A stretch of 64,000 nucleotides of DNA from Cruorifilaria tuberocauda (GCA_013365365.1 JABVXU010000046.1:186001-250000); one strand, 5' to 3'. Numbered from the stretch's first letter, positions 1-13,288 are shown. Program-made: numbers and translations. The notes: generated by a model from the letters alone, not told the origin.

Positions 1-2115
1 AGAGGAAAAGAAAATAGTACAAAACGAGATTTGAAATTACGCCCTATGTTTGACGGACAAAAAGAAGTGTAAATAATGAGTATGAGAATTCCTGAAACTT
101 TTTTCTATAGAGAGAAAAAAAATGAAATCTTAGTTGGTGAGATTACGAGCTTGACAAGAAGAAAGAAAGTGACATATGGATACTTCCTGAATATATTGAA
201 AATGATAAATGGAACAAACATTTTCATTCCAATCATTTGACGTTACAGATCAGTAACAATTTAGCCCTGCTTTTCACGTCACAGTGTAATGTAAAAATTG
301 TGAATGATGAAAATCATTAAGCGTAATTTTTTTCTCTCTATCTTTGTTTCCTTCATATTAAATTAATTGGCAGAAATGTCGTATTACACGATCATTCTTT
401 TATGAAGAAAACTCTATCATTCATGACAATATCATTTTAAACAAAATCTGAGAAATTGAATAAAAATAAAGAAATCTGAGAAAAAAAAATTCAATTCTGA
501 AATAAAAAAGGGAAAACTTTACAACAATAATCAGTCGGGAACAAGACAGGAAATTTTCTAAAAGTTTAATTTATCCATCTCTGTGATTTATTTCTTATTA
601 AGCCGAAAAAAATTCTTGAATTGTTACGAAATATTGCTCCAAACGTTTTTTATTTTATTTATTTCAAAAATTCTTCGGAAAGACAAAGTTTTTACTCAAC
701 AAGTATTATAATTTTTATTCAGGCAATATAATTCTTCCACGGAAAAAATTCGAAACAAATCAAATTCAGTCTGTTACATCAGACTGTTCAAATGATATTC
801 GAATATTATAAATTGCAAAAATTCTTACATGAAATCACCAATACATATTTACAAAGAGCACAAAAAACAATGTTTGATAGTTTAGAATAAAATGAAAAGA
901 AGCATTTATCACAAATCCTTTGCAGGAGAATGATTTTAATAATAAATACATGATAATACAAAGCCGATTTAAATATCAAAATTCTGCAACGTTGAACGAA
1001 TTGTCCTAACTAATTGAACAATATTTTTGTTTTTATTTTTATTGCAAGAAAGAGTGAACATAATACTTATAAAATTGTTTTGATGATCTGATGAATTTGA
1101 AAGAAAGAAGTAGCTTAAGCTTAAGTATTTCATGAAGTTTTTATACTAGAATTTAAATAACTAAACGCTCTATTTTTCAAACTTAGACACAAAAACGAAA
1201 TTTACAAAATCTTTTGTTCTTTTCATCTTTTATTGCTTTATTTAAATTCAATTAAAGAATTTAATAAAAGAGTGGAAGAACTTCCAATTATAGGAATATT
1301 TAGATACTTATAATATGAATTTATGATTATGGAATTAAAACTATAACTAGTGATTAAATATGTTATTCAAGTTTGCAGACTTATCAAGATTCTTAAGATT
1401 GTTTGACCAATTAATAGTAAAAGCAAAAATTTCAGACAAGAAATCCAAATTACTTTCAAAATTTGATATCTTTTAACCAAAGTAGCTTTTCAAAAGAAAT
1501 ATAAATTGGTTATAATGTTATCGAAAGGTCAATTTAATAGATCAAAAATTAGCTAAAATTTCAGTGAACAAGAGAGCATCTTTTCAGAAGGTAAATTTTT
1601 TTTCTTTTCTTTGTGCGCAAAATATTTTGTTTGAAGGGAGAGAGAGAGAGACTTCTAAGGTATTACTGGAAGAAATGGTAGATGAGTTTTCTTGAAGAGA
1701 GGAGGATGGTGAGGAAAAGAAACGGAGTTCCAGGAAAATGAATAGATGTTTTCCCATATAGTGCTTGGCTGATTTTAACTTTTTTCAAGACGAACTGGGA
1801 ATGTGATGAAACTGGAAATGATCGGGAAAAAGCGAGAGCGAGAAAAGTCACTTATTTTTAAAAGAGGGGGCGGAAGGTCTAAGTGACAGGACAGGTAGTA
1901 CCAATATTCTAAACAGGTGGGAAAAGAGAAGAGGAGGTGTGGTAGGTAACAGAGCCGGTGGATTGGGTACTTAAAGGACGGTTCAGTGCTATCACAGCGT
2001 TTCACGTATTCTCTTCCGAAAGAAAGGACGGAATTTCGTGTCTGTGTGTGTGTGTTTGGAAAAAAGGCTTTTCCATTTCTGTTCAAAGAACGAAGCAAAG
2101 ATTTGATCAAAAGGA
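1..2115. other. AT-rich intergenic region upstream of the collagen gene
   Basis: No convincing exon is visible on either strand. Stops are frequent in all frames, and the open stretches around 1663-2110 lack codon structure or splice context. A GA run (1639-1651) and a TG run (2040-2055) lie near the downstream gene. The last few hundred bases before 2116 are less AT-rich than the rest and probably contain the collagen promoter and 5' leader. I could not identify a specific promoter element. Confidence 0.5.
2040..2055. repeat. TG simple repeat in the collagen 5' flank
   Basis: A short (TG)n tract lies about 60 bases upstream of the collagen start codon, probably in the promoter or 5' leader. 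It is a simple-sequence repeat with no other visible structure. Confidence 0.7.
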
Positions 2116-4418
2116 ATGGAAGTGCAAAATCGGATTAAGGCCTACAAATTCGTCGCTTATTCCGCGGTGACGTTTAGCATTGTCGCGGTCCTCTCAGTAT
2201 GCGTTACACTTCCAATGATTTATAATTACATCCATCATGTAAGGCGGCAAATGCATACCGAAATTGCATTCTGCAAGGTTTGTCCTCGCCTTATCGCATT
2301 TGTGATTGTTAAAAATGTTGTCAGTTTATTATCACCGTATCATCATACATAATCATCTTTCCCTTTTTTTTCTAGCAGCTATCATAGCTCTGTAATACAT
2401 TTCGAAAATTTTTCATGAGTAATTCAACAAACTTTAGATTTTACATAAATTTTTATAATCAATTACTCAATTGTTTTTTTTTTCATTCAAAACGAACGTC
2501 TGCATAAACTTATTAGCAATCAATCCAGCGAAATATTTTGCAAATGATAAATTTTTTCGAAATTTTATTCCTCTTATTAATTCTTTTCAATATATTTTTA
2601 AATAGTTTATGATTAAAAATTCTAAGAAAAAGTTTATAAACTGACAGCAAGGTGTGCGAACTGATTGGGAAAGGATCGTCACACCGTTACAAACGTATGT
2701 ACTTCGATGGTTTCTGCAAATTGAACTATTTCTTTTTTTTCTTTCTAGTTTTGACTGCTTGAATGGAAATTTTAAACCTTCTTTCCTTCTGAGGAAAAGA
2801 AGAAAAGGGAAGAGGAATCTCTCAATTCAATCTTTTCAAAATTTTACTATAACCAGTATAAGCAATGAAACAAAAAAATTTCTTTTAAATTTTTAGAGAA
2901 TAGTAATAAGGGTAATTAGTCTTCGCAGATTAGTTCTTTTTTTTCTGATAATTTCTCCGCTATAAAATCATTCATTTGATATAAATGAAAAGAAATCTTC
3001 CATTTCTATATATGTTTATTTAATGAAATGAAATCTAATAGCATCTTAAATTTTGGTATTTTCTTTTGATAAATTGATTGCTTCGTCCATTGTAATTCTA
3101 GATTATAACAAGGGAGAAAAAGATTTGAATTTTGAATTTTTCAAAATTTTTGTCAATGATTGAAGATATTTAATTAACATGGAATAGTGATTGCCGGAAT
3201 TAATATTCGGAATCCGGTTGATAGTCTCTTAACGTATCGCGAAAAAAATTCAGCGTCTTTTTAAGATGTAATGCTTTAAACGAAATAAATGAATAGTTCA
3301 CTATGACTGCTATTGTAAATAGTTCATTTCTTTTTTGTCAGCCAAAGTTGATTTTTTTTCAAGAATTTCGCAAAGGTAACTATGATATAATTGCTCTGTG
3401 AGCATTCTTTCATTTAATCTATTTATAGTAATTACATTGCAAATTCCCCTTTACAGGTGAAAAAAAAAAATTGCAAAATGTATAAAAATACTGAGTACCA
3501 CTTTATTTTTATTTTTTGAAATTGATGAAACAGTCAAGTTAATTTCTGAAAATTATCACTTTTAAAATAATGCCGTTTATAGCAATCTGCAAAGGAAACT
3601 TGGACAGATGTGGAGAGACTAGGACAATCTCCGATTGTTGGACACAACCGAACAGCCCGTCAGGCTCATCAATGCGAAGGCTGTTGTATTACTGGGCCGG
3701 CTGGTCCTAAGGGACCGCCCGGTAGACCAGGTAAACCAGGTAAACCTGGTGCTCCAGGTCTTCCAGGCAATCCTGGAAGGCCACCACCACAACCCTGTGA
3801 ACCCGTTACTCCACCACCATGTAAACCATGCCCACCTGGACCACCAGGACCTCAAGGATTACCAGGACCACGAGGAGACCCAGGGCCAGATGGTCCACCG
3901 GGTGCACCAGGACCAGATGGCTTACCGGGTGAGATGGGACCACAAGGACCGCAAGGATCGCCAGGCACACCAGGACCTGCTGGACAAAATGGTCCACCAG
4001 GACAAAATGCACCGGATGAGCCTCTTCAGCCCGGTGCTCCGGGTGAACCAGGTTAATCGTATAAATTTACAATTAACAATTTTGCTGAAAATTATAACGT
4101 GAATTAATAATGCAGTGTCGACAAGAAAATATTACGGTAAAAAATGCATAAAATAAATTATATTAGGCAATTCTATTTTAAGGAGAACAAGGACCACAGG
4201 GACCACCCGGACGACCGGGACAACCAGGACATGATGGAGCAGCCGGACAACCAGGACCACCAGGTATGCCCGGCACTGATGGACAACCTGGAGTGGATGG
4301 TCAGCCTGGTGCACCTGGCCCGCAAGGACCACCTGGAAGAGCTGGTGAACGGGGTGTATGCCCGAAGTACTGTTCTATCGATGGTGGTGTATTCTTCGAA
4401 GATGGTACCAGGCGCTAA
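2116..4418 (+). CDS. Nematode cuticle collagen
   Basis: Three exons (2116-2277, 3583-4051, 4183-4418) give a 288-residue secreted structural protein of the cuticle. Residues about 12-35 form the N-terminal membrane segment of the nematode collagen N-terminal domain. The arginine-rich motif NRTARQAHQ (RTAR at 77-80) matches the subtilisin-type (BLI-4) processing site seen in this family. It is followed by a cysteine cluster (C85, C88, C89). Gly-X-Y repeats begin near residue 92 and are interrupted at about 120-137 by a proline/cysteine stretch ([18 protein letters not shown]). They resume and end in a C-terminal domain with [19 protein letters not shown], a tail like those of the SQT-1/ROL-6/DPY-type collagens. 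Phases match (0 and 1). Both introns have GT-AG ends. The length is typical of the family. The exact orthologue cannot be assigned without alignment. Confidence 0.93.
2278..3582 (+). other. Large collagen intron 1 with an exon-like segment
   Basis: This 1305-base intron is unusually long for a collagen gene. It contains an exon-like segment at 2648-2694, preceded by an acceptor-like ACAG and followed by the donor-like GTATGT. The segment is open in the incoming phase and would encode [16 protein letters not shown]. It is 47 bases long, so including it would shift the next exon out of frame and reach a stop within about 14 codons. It is therefore not part of the collagen model. Confidence 0.6.
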
Positions 4419-4547
4419 AAAAAGAAAGCAACTTAATCATTTCCTCATATCATACTGCCTTATTACTACTGCCATTACCCTGGTTATCTTGATACCACAA
4501 AGATTTGATATCACGCAGAATTTTTCATACCACACATATTTACATGT

Positions 4548-4553
4548 AATAAA
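4548..4553 (+). terminator. Likely poly(A) signal of the collagen gene
   Basis: A canonical AATAAA hexamer lies 130 bases after the collagen stop codon, a normal 3' UTR length for a nematode. No downstream element could be assessed by eye. Confidence 0.55.
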
Positions 4554-4559
4554 AGCAGG

Positions 4560-6261
4560 TTTTTAAATATTTACATTTACATGTTTGATTGTGAAATTCA
4601 CATGTTTAATTTTTAGTCTAAGATTATGAATTTTTTCCTTTCGGATATATTTTATTTCTAAAAAGAGAAGATTGCATAAATTAATTAATTGAGATTATTG
4701 TTTGAATGAATCGAGCAAAGATTTCATTATTGTTCTGTAGGTTTATTGCGTAGTTTCTACAATAAATGTATAATTATTGTAAAATTTTACCCATCAACAT
4801 GGTTGCGTTAAAAAAGCAACCGATTTTTTTTGATAAAACATTCAAAATGCATAGAAAACATGCATTATAAAGATTACCTTACTATCTCTCTGAATTTTGC
4901 ATAATGAAATAAGGGAAAGTTAAGAGCGAAAAAATTATTACTTTTGAAAACAAAAATTCTAATTATGCTCATTTCATATCTTCTTTCAATTAAAATAGTT
5001 CATTCTTGCTAAAAATGTCAACCTTTCCTCTAACAGAAGCTGTTATTTGAGAAATAAAAAAAAGTTATTTTACTTAAAATTGTCAACAAATGTGTTTTAA
5101 GGAAATCAATAATGTCGACGGTATTGAAAAAAACTATACTTATAAGATCCGAAAATAATGAAATGGAAAACAGAAATAATTAAATCTTTATCATTCCTCA
5201 TTAAAGAGTTTGAACAACTTTATATCTTTGAAACCAATCGTTTTATAATGCAGAAATTTTCCGCGTTTTGTCATATGCACTCTTTTCAAGTAAATGATTA
5301 TTAAATAATTGTTAGAATAAACTGCGCTAATTAGTTTCTAATAAATATGGCCAATATTTGCATAAAATTTGAAGCAATAATCTTGAAAAGAACTTTTGCG
5401 CCTAGATTAGAAGAAATGCGAAGGAGTTTTATTTGACATGTTTGATTGATAAATGACAGTAACGTAAATTATATTATCCCTGTTAATAAAAAGTAGGTCG
5501 ATGTAATAATCAGTTTCATTATTCCTCTTTTTTCTATTCCTAATTTTTCAATTAATTATTTAAACTTTAGAGAAAAAAACAACAGAAACATCTTATACCA
5601 TTAAAAAATTATTCAAAAAATTTGATTACGAAAAGTTTTATTTGTTATGCTTTTTAAAGTTTTGATTACTTTATCATTTGTATTAGAATAATCTGAACTT
5701 AACTATAAGATTTGATTTTTGTAAGAAAAAATTATACAGAATCTCAGGTATAAGAGAACTTTTTGTACCTTCACAGAGCCTTTCATAGTTATTAATTGGC
5801 AGTCTAAATATTTCAATATTTCATTTATTTTGCACAGATTTTGAACTTAAAGGGCGAATAACGGAAATATTGTGTATTATTAGTTCGGATCTGATATTCT
5901 TTATATATGCAAACAAATTCTAAGTATTGGAAAAGATTTATTTAAAAAAAGTAATAAATCTAAATCCAATAACCTTTTACCGTGAATAGTAATATTTTCT
6001 GATTTATTTGAGTTAGAAATATCTAGTTTTTCTTTTTTCGAACGATAACAAAATATTTGCTTCAATTATAGCACTTCTAATTAAACAATATCATATTCCA
6101 ATTTCATCTTCAATTAAAATGACAGTTAGAAAGGATGAGAAATGACAAATGAAGAAATTGAATTTATTTATTCCATATACATGTTGACAGTAGTTATATT
6201 ACATAGTTATTATTGCGTTTTTAATCATTTACAAACTAATGTACTTTTATCACTTGCATTA
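4560..6261. other. Intergenic, no gene seen
   Basis: AT-rich sequence between the collagen gene and the converging minus-strand gene that ends at 6262. No open segment with credible splice sites and no RNA gene was recognised. It should hold the 3' UTRs of both neighbours. Confidence 0.5.
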
Positions 6262-9103
6262 TTAAGAAAAGCAAAATAATAAAAATGACAGTATCACGGA
6301 AGCCATAATTAACATCATTGGTACGTAACCGATTCCTGCTTGAACACAACGCTCTGTGCAATAGAATAATTCTGATACCTGGAATTAAAAATAGTAAACA
6401 AGAAAAAAATCACTACTACCAAATTTTCAATCGGCTAAGAATCGTTGCTTAACGCATTTCACAAATTACTTGCATTGGAAAAGGATGCTATGCTTCACCG
6501 AATTGATAGTTCGCATATTTTTTCTTCAAAATGAAAAAAAATCACATGAAGAAATGATTCATCATCCTGATTTTGCTTTAATAATAAGATTCTCCAGACT
6601 TCATTGCTCAAAAAATGATTTATCAATCGTATCATCCGCTTGCTCCCTTTGTCTTGACAGCTTTGTCACCTTTACGCCCCATCCCAATTCCACCTTACTC
6701 TCTCTTCCTTTTCCTGCACACATACCCTTTCACTTTCACTTATCACTTTTTAGGATGTAATTTTTATTTAAACTAATTGTGGAGTAAGTTACGCAACTGT
6801 AAAGGTTCCACTTTCATTACCATTTTTGATTAAAAAACAACTGGTGTCCTAATGCTCATTTTATCATAACTACAAATGCTCATAATTTTCGGGACGCTAA
6901 ATGGAAGCACTGTTACATGTGAATATGGATGAACAGGAACAAGAACAATCTTTAAAGATGAGAATTTGATGAATATAGTACTGTGTGAGTAACACAACGT
7001 AAGGTTTGGAAAATCTGCTAGAGTCAGGAATGCATTCCATCACTAATAGTCTAACAGTTTGCTGGTGAATTATTTATGCATAAATCAAAATTGAATATGA
7101 AACAAAAACAAAGAAAAGCTAAATCAATAGTAGAATGTAGGAATTATTAAGTTCTCTATATTAATTTTCAATTATAGAATTTGTTGTCTAAAAACAATCA
7201 ATAAGTCTAACTCCGTTATAAAAATGTGTGAGAGTTACTGCACTGAAAAAATTTCAGATTATTTAATCTATTATTTAAATGAGAATTTATATAATAACAA
7301 ATTCTTCGAAAAAAGAATACCCACTTTTCTGACTTCATGTAATTCGTCATCCGAACATCCGATACTTCTACGCAGTATCTGCAATCAAAACTAATGAAGT
7401 TAAATGAAAGAGGTAGACATTTTTCTTGCCAAAATATGTCGCAGTATCAATTAAATTGCTTCTGAAAATCCTTTTGCTTCGGATAAATGGTGATGCGCTA
7501 ATTCGATTAATTGTTTGTAAAATGATTCTTGATTACAGTTGTTTTTTAAATTCTACCCGAGAAAACTTTACTTCTCATTTACTAATGAAAAAAATTAATG
7601 CATTTGTATTTGTCTTATTTCAAAAATTAACGGTTCGGACCACGAGCTTCGGAAAATAATTTAAGTATAAGAAATATGGAATTTATAAAGTAAGTCATCA
7701 TCTTTAGAATTTGAAGAGACGACGACAATTAAGATAAATTTCGGGTTTATGAATTGTAAGATAGCTAGAAAGAAAAAATGTTCGTAGGTATAGTCAAATA
7801 TCATCTAAGAAATGTGAGAATTTGTAATAGCATATTTGTGCAGAAATTATTGTAGAATTCAAATTTTTTAATTACGAGGTTTTGCAAAATTTAAAATGGT
7901 AAAACAGTGTTATTACATTACTTCCAGAACTGATTCAAACGATTCAAAATGAAACGGATTCAAAATTTTCTCTTTTTATAAATATCAAATCCATCGTACT
8001 CAACAGGAAACGATAGATCGCTCGTAAAAATTAAAAATCAAGTATTCGACATAATAATACTGGATTCATGTGGTAAGAAGTATAAAGGAAGAGAAAAAAT
8101 CGATAAAACATCTTTGGCATTACTATCGCCATAATTATGTGAATTTAGCATTATCAATCCCGCTATAATGAAATTATGAATTAAGTCCATATATGATGAT
8201 AGCTTTCACGTCAACGCTGTTAAGATTTTCACTTCGATATACAAACATTTCTCTACAAAATTTGTCATCTCTTTGTGCTTTGTTTGTCTTGGGAAAAAAT
8301 GGAAATATGTGACAGTCACATGTGATTTCGTAAAGAAATTCAACGAAGAAATACTTGAAGATTACAGAGATGAAATAATTTTTTCTTTTAATTGGTAAGA
8401 ACTTACAAAAAGCATTTGACGCCATTCCTCTGGTTGGTGGTATCCGAACGGTTTCTCAGTTGATGGTATCAGGCCACAGGTTGCATTCATTTCACCACCT
8501 ACCCACATGCATGCAACTTGCAAGTGATAACTGCTATCATTTTGAAGCAAATAGCCACTACTTCGATACTCAGTACACAGATAATCACGATATTGCAATG
8601 AACGACGAAGTTTGGTTTTCCTAAAAATTCAAAGATGATAATTTTAATTTGCTAATTTTGCTTCTACATATTTTAATTTTATCTCTTGCAACTTATTTCT
8701 TTTTACTTCTATCCTCTCACTATATCCGACAAGAAAACTTATATTAAAATGAGAAATAAACGTAGATCGCTGAGAACGAACTCGATAATGTAACCATCTT
8801 CTCGTGCCAAGTTACCTAACTCTACCAAATTATGGACATGCTCACGTAACTCCAACCAACGAATGCGATCTGCTTCCGAACATCGTAAATGATGTGTACA
8901 TTCCATATATAATGAAGCACCTGACGAACGAAATTTTTAAAACTAAATTACCAGGAGAATCGGTTAATAACTCTTTAACATGAATTCTCATTTTTTAATT
9001 CTTCCATTTTTAACAAAACACTTCAATACAAATTACCGAGCAGACGAAGCCGACCATCTATTATTTGGCATGAGCCAACTAGAAGGAACAAAGCCACTAG
9101 CAT
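6262..9103 (-). CDS. Unrecognised secreted cysteine-rich protein, possibly GPI-anchored
   Basis: Five exons read on the minus strand: 9037-9103, 8782-8920, 8407-8620, 7325-7378 and 6262-6378. They give about 196 residues. The start at 9103 opens a signal peptide (MLVALFLLVGSCQIIDG). The mature part has regularly spaced cysteines (CTHHLRC, YLCTEY, QVACMW, NATCGL, IGCSDD, YCTERC). The last exon ends in about 20 hydrophobic residues (VPMMLIMASVILSFLLFCFS) with no cytoplasmic tail, as in GPI-anchor signals. An extracellular or cell-surface role is inferred. I do not recognise the family. The end of exon 2 is uncertain: a stronger-looking end at 8762 breaks the frame, while a weak GTTCGT donor after 8782 keeps it. 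The remaining junctions are GT-AG with matching phase. Confidence 0.68.
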
Positions 9104-10564
9104 GATGTAAATATATAAAATGATAGAAATTTTTTTCTGATAATCTTCTTTTAACAAAACGATTAAAATAATATTCAAATTTTTAACTCTTTACTCCAGT
9201 GCTCATTTCATTTGGAAACACCTCAATCTCAAAAAATTTGTATCTGAACAACTTGCGTGGAGCAGTGTGCTCACTAAATAAATCAAGGGAACTGAAGTCA
9301 ATCAACTTCGATCTCATTCGTACAAATCATCATTAATAGCATTACATGAATTTCTGCATTCAATCAAATAGTACACATCGCTCATCATTATTCAATTGTC
9401 TCTGAAATAATATTGCTAACATTTCTCATTCATCTGATATATAAGTTGTGACTTGTCTTCCCAAAAATGCTAAAACTATCTAAACAACTCCGAATGAAGT
9501 TTAATTGTAATCGGCAAAGGATCTATCAGAAGAAATTAATTGCGTTAGACATCGGATTTTCTCATTCATCGATCCACTGGCCTAGTAATCGGTATTGCCA
9601 ACTATTTTTAAAAGAACTTTTATGCTATTAACACCAGCGAAAAATTTTAATAAAAGTCAAAATATGTAAATAGCAGCATACTTATCAACTGTCCTATGTT
9701 TGAAAAGCATGAAGATAACAGCATTAATATTGCACAATCTTAACGAAAAAGTTTACAAAGTATTTTTTCTTCCAAATCATTTCTTTTCAAATTTATCCAC
9801 GCACTCAATAGCATAATTTAAAGCAGTAGGAAGTCTTGTGTTCAAATGGCACAACCGGTAAAAAGGAAATGAAAGAATGCGGTTACATTAAAATGTATAA
9901 TTGAGAACAAAGAATCAACGAACCGAAAAAAAATGAAAATGATCTGTGAAGAAATAAAAACGCATGATAAAAATTATCTATCTTCATTTTATTCCCTGTA
10001 AGCGGAGGTAAGATAAACATCAACAAAAAGCAGTAACAGAAATTAGTGGGGACATTTGTATCAATCTATAATGTTAGAAGACGAGAAAAGGAAATACAAA
10101 ATAGGAAACAAGTAAATATTGAATATATAATTAGATGTGGAGAAAAACCGGAGGTATATAATAGTTTTAAAAACAATATTAAAAACAAACATGCGAAATT
10201 TTCAGTGATGAGAGTTAGTCAAAGAAACTCTCCTAAATCTTAGTGATCCAATATGAAGCGGCTGAAATCCCATTCAAGATTAAATAGGAACTTACCAAAC
10301 ACCATCGTATATTCACGACAATTTCTGTTCGCATTCGAAGCCTACCGTTTAATTAAACATCACATTTATAATTCAATTTAATCGACGGATAAGCGTTCCA
10401 TATTTGTTAATCATCATTATTGGGGAATTGTTATAAAGGCAGCTATAAGTTAAAACAACTTTGAGTTTTTTTTTTTTCACTTAGCATATTCTTCCGAAGA
10501 AACGACTTCAAAGAAGAGATAATCTTGGACGCAAAGAAAATCGAAACACATAAGCACTGTTACG
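9104..10564. other. Intergenic, no gene seen
   Basis: AT-rich spacer between two minus-strand genes. It should contain the promoter of the cysteine-rich protein gene and the 3' UTR of syntaxin-16. One open stretch at 10046-10243 (+) is lysine/asparagine-rich, lacks splice or start context, and looks like chance. Confidence 0.45.
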
Positions 10565-13288
10565 TCAAGTCTTCACAATGATAAGCAGAATAAGTAAAAT
10601 AATGATTGTTACAGATAAAACAAGTATGCAATACATTTTTTTATCGCTTCGTTGATATCTTTCAGCACGCTGCACATTTGATAAAGCCGAATTGACTTTC
10701 AGAGCCGCCCGTTCTACGTTATAATCAATTCGATCCAAGACTGTACCCTGACATTAAAATATAAAGTACTAGAACCTCTAAACATTTGAACCTGCATAAG
10801 CGTCATAATTAGCTGAAAAAGTTTAGCAGGAAGTTAAAAAGTTTTAAAACAGAAGTACTTCTCAACTTTTTTAAGAATTATATTTTATCAGAATAAGAAT
10901 AGAGCATTTCAAATCTTTTGGTTTAAAACCAAAAATAATTACGGAAGTTGTGCCACTAAAGACTATATCATTAAAAAATGTTTCTCATCCAATATTTTAA
11001 TTTATTTCAAGTACCTGATCGACAACCATAGAGGCGAGATCCTTAAACAAAGAATTTAACTCCACAATTGATTTGCTAACACTCATTACGTCACGTTCAC
11101 GTTCCTTTACCATGTCAGCATTTTGTAGTAACAACTGTATTTGTTCCATGGTAAGGCCTAGAATTTTTGGTTTACTATAAATTTAAGCTTCTTTACAATA
11201 TGAACGAAATAAACAGATTATTTTACCAAGTACCGACCAAGATAAGAATTACTGCAAATTGCAAAACTAAATTGATAAACATAATTTAATTTATAATTAA
11301 GCCACATTAATTGCATTTTTGAAAAAATATTTATTAATTTGAAAAGTATTCCTATCCAATAACGTAATGTACATTTGCTATGACACATAAAGTAATATGA
11401 TTTTTCTTGTAAATCGATCGTTAAACTTTTTGTAAATCGAATCTCAGAGTTTTCCAGTTAAGTCGGTCTTTTTTAGTAAAGCGGTGCTGATTAATAGAAC
11501 AATTCTTTGCAATTTAATTATCTAGATTGAGTTGGAACGATTTTAAATTAATAAATTTTATTGCAAAATGTAATTAATGTGACATTCAAATTAATGAGAA
11601 TAACAATACTACAAATATGTCATTGAGTAAAAAGAAACGATTTACCATCTCGCGATGCATCGACTGGTACATCGTCAAGAACTTCAGTATTTACCCAATT
11701 TGTGGATGCAAGAAGGTATGAATTGACAGTTTCTTTACGTGCCTCAATTTGATTTAAAAATTTTGCCTGACTCGTGCGAAAGTCTCCAGCCAAATTACTC
11801 AATGTCAATCGTAATGTTGAAACAACATTTCCACGTAGCAAAGACTGTCGTGCGCTCTCGATGACATTGGCTTTCTCGATAAAACTAAAAAGTGGTTTTG
11901 AAAAATCAAAAATATTTCACTAGAAATAATAATTGCTGGACAAAATCATGACTGAAAAACTCAGTGAAATTGAGAATATGATTCGTCACAAACTGATTTA
12001 CCACATTACAGTGTTGAAAACCTGATTATCACCTGATAATTTTAAGAAGTCATAAAGTTATAGGTTGAGGCTAGCGCGTATAGAAAATTCCGAATGTTAT
12101 AAAAATTCAACGGAAAGAAACCCGATCAAGCGCTGACAATGAGAAAACATTTCCGTGATTTCATTTGTACTTTTGTCCATTTCTTTTTGAGTCTCCAAAT
12201 CTTCCACGAAACTTGGCTTCGATATGTGATTTTGTTGCAGTTCTCGAATTTGTTTTAAACGCGATCGTATCCTACATATTTAAGAGAATGAAAATGTTCT
12301 AATGGTCCAGTAGTCTAATAATTTCTCACACATTCTTACAATAATATTTTTCTGTATCGCTTATACTTCTTATTTTTACGACGATTCCTGCACAAATAGA
12401 CCACATCCTTCGGTGCCTTTTACTAAGTTGAGTATCCATCTTTGGATTTATTGTTTTCTTTGGATAAATGAAGGATGATTTACCTCGTAAGTTCATATTG
12501 TACTTCGTCGAGGTAATTGACCCATTCCGGTGGTATACGATTAGAATTCGAGACATGAACCGATTCGGTTTCCTCATCCAGAGACACCAACGCCATTTTC
12601 TCATCTGAAATGTGTATAATTATTTTGTTATAAAATAGAACTTTAAACAAATATAGCAAAACTAACGAGACTTATTTAGGGAAAATAACGCATTAAGTTG
12701 TTTTTACTACAGATTACATAAATGCAAAATAAAAGTATAGTTCTTGAATGAATACATTCCAACACTTTATCTTCCTAAAGTTTGTTCTGACCTTATCTAT
12801 ATCGATGAATTCTTTCATTTAATGAAACATCTTGTTTCAGTTGATAATTTCACTGGTAGTAATCTCTTAACGTATATTAATTTCTAGCTCTTTCAATGTT
12901 CACTGAAAAACTTTTCTAAAGTCATAAAGTGACAAGGCACAACACCAGAAACAAAAAATTAACAGAACAATGTCGTTTGTAGCGCAGCATCCATTTGCAC
13001 CACCGAAAGTACGCCAAACTATACTGTTTGTCAAACTAGTTATCTTCGATGGCAAAAATACCAATACTTTGATCCGCCAAAACTTTCAATTACTATTTTA
13101 CAAACTTAAAGCGCTAAAAAAAACTTAAACCAAGGATATATGAAGTGGGAATGGTACCAACCAGCTGCATTTGCGATATTATTAGCAAAGATGAACTTGT
13201 TGTGCAGAGCATTATTTCGAAGAAGAATGAATACTTCGGTAAGATTACGTACTGAACCTGTTGGTAATTGTATATTAAGAGTTCCCAT
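10565..13288 (-). CDS. syx-16: Syntaxin-16 (Qa-SNARE, Tlg2 type)
   Basis: Six exons on the minus strand (13162-13288, 12484-12604, 12122-12271, 11646-11884, 11015-11157, 10565-10747) give 320 residues; human syntaxin-16 is about 325. The N-terminus has NLTEVFILLRNNALHNKF, followed by DEKMALV and PPEWVNYLDEVQYEL, all diagnostic of syntaxin-16. A helical Habc region follows. The SNARE helix runs about 222-285 and includes VVDQGTVLDRIDYNVE, with the zero-layer glutamine at residue 260 (last codon of exon 5). A C-terminal anchor (ILVLSVTIIILLILLIIVKT) ends the protein. Family knowledge places it on the trans-Golgi network and endosomes, where it drives endosome-to-Golgi fusion with Qb, Qc and R SNARE partners. 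All introns are GT-AG and phases agree. The start is chosen at the ATG (13288) that gives the family N-terminus. Confidence 0.95.

Noticed and set aside
3619..4332. Several antisense and shifted open frames over the collagen exons
   Set aside because: They are shadows created by the biased Gly/Pro codons of the Gly-X-Y repeats. They have no start context or splice continuity.
4144..4566. Plus-strand 140-codon frame over the last collagen exon
   Set aside because: It overlaps the true exon in another frame and its tail runs into the 3' UTR. The collagen frame ends properly in FFEDGTRR at 4418.
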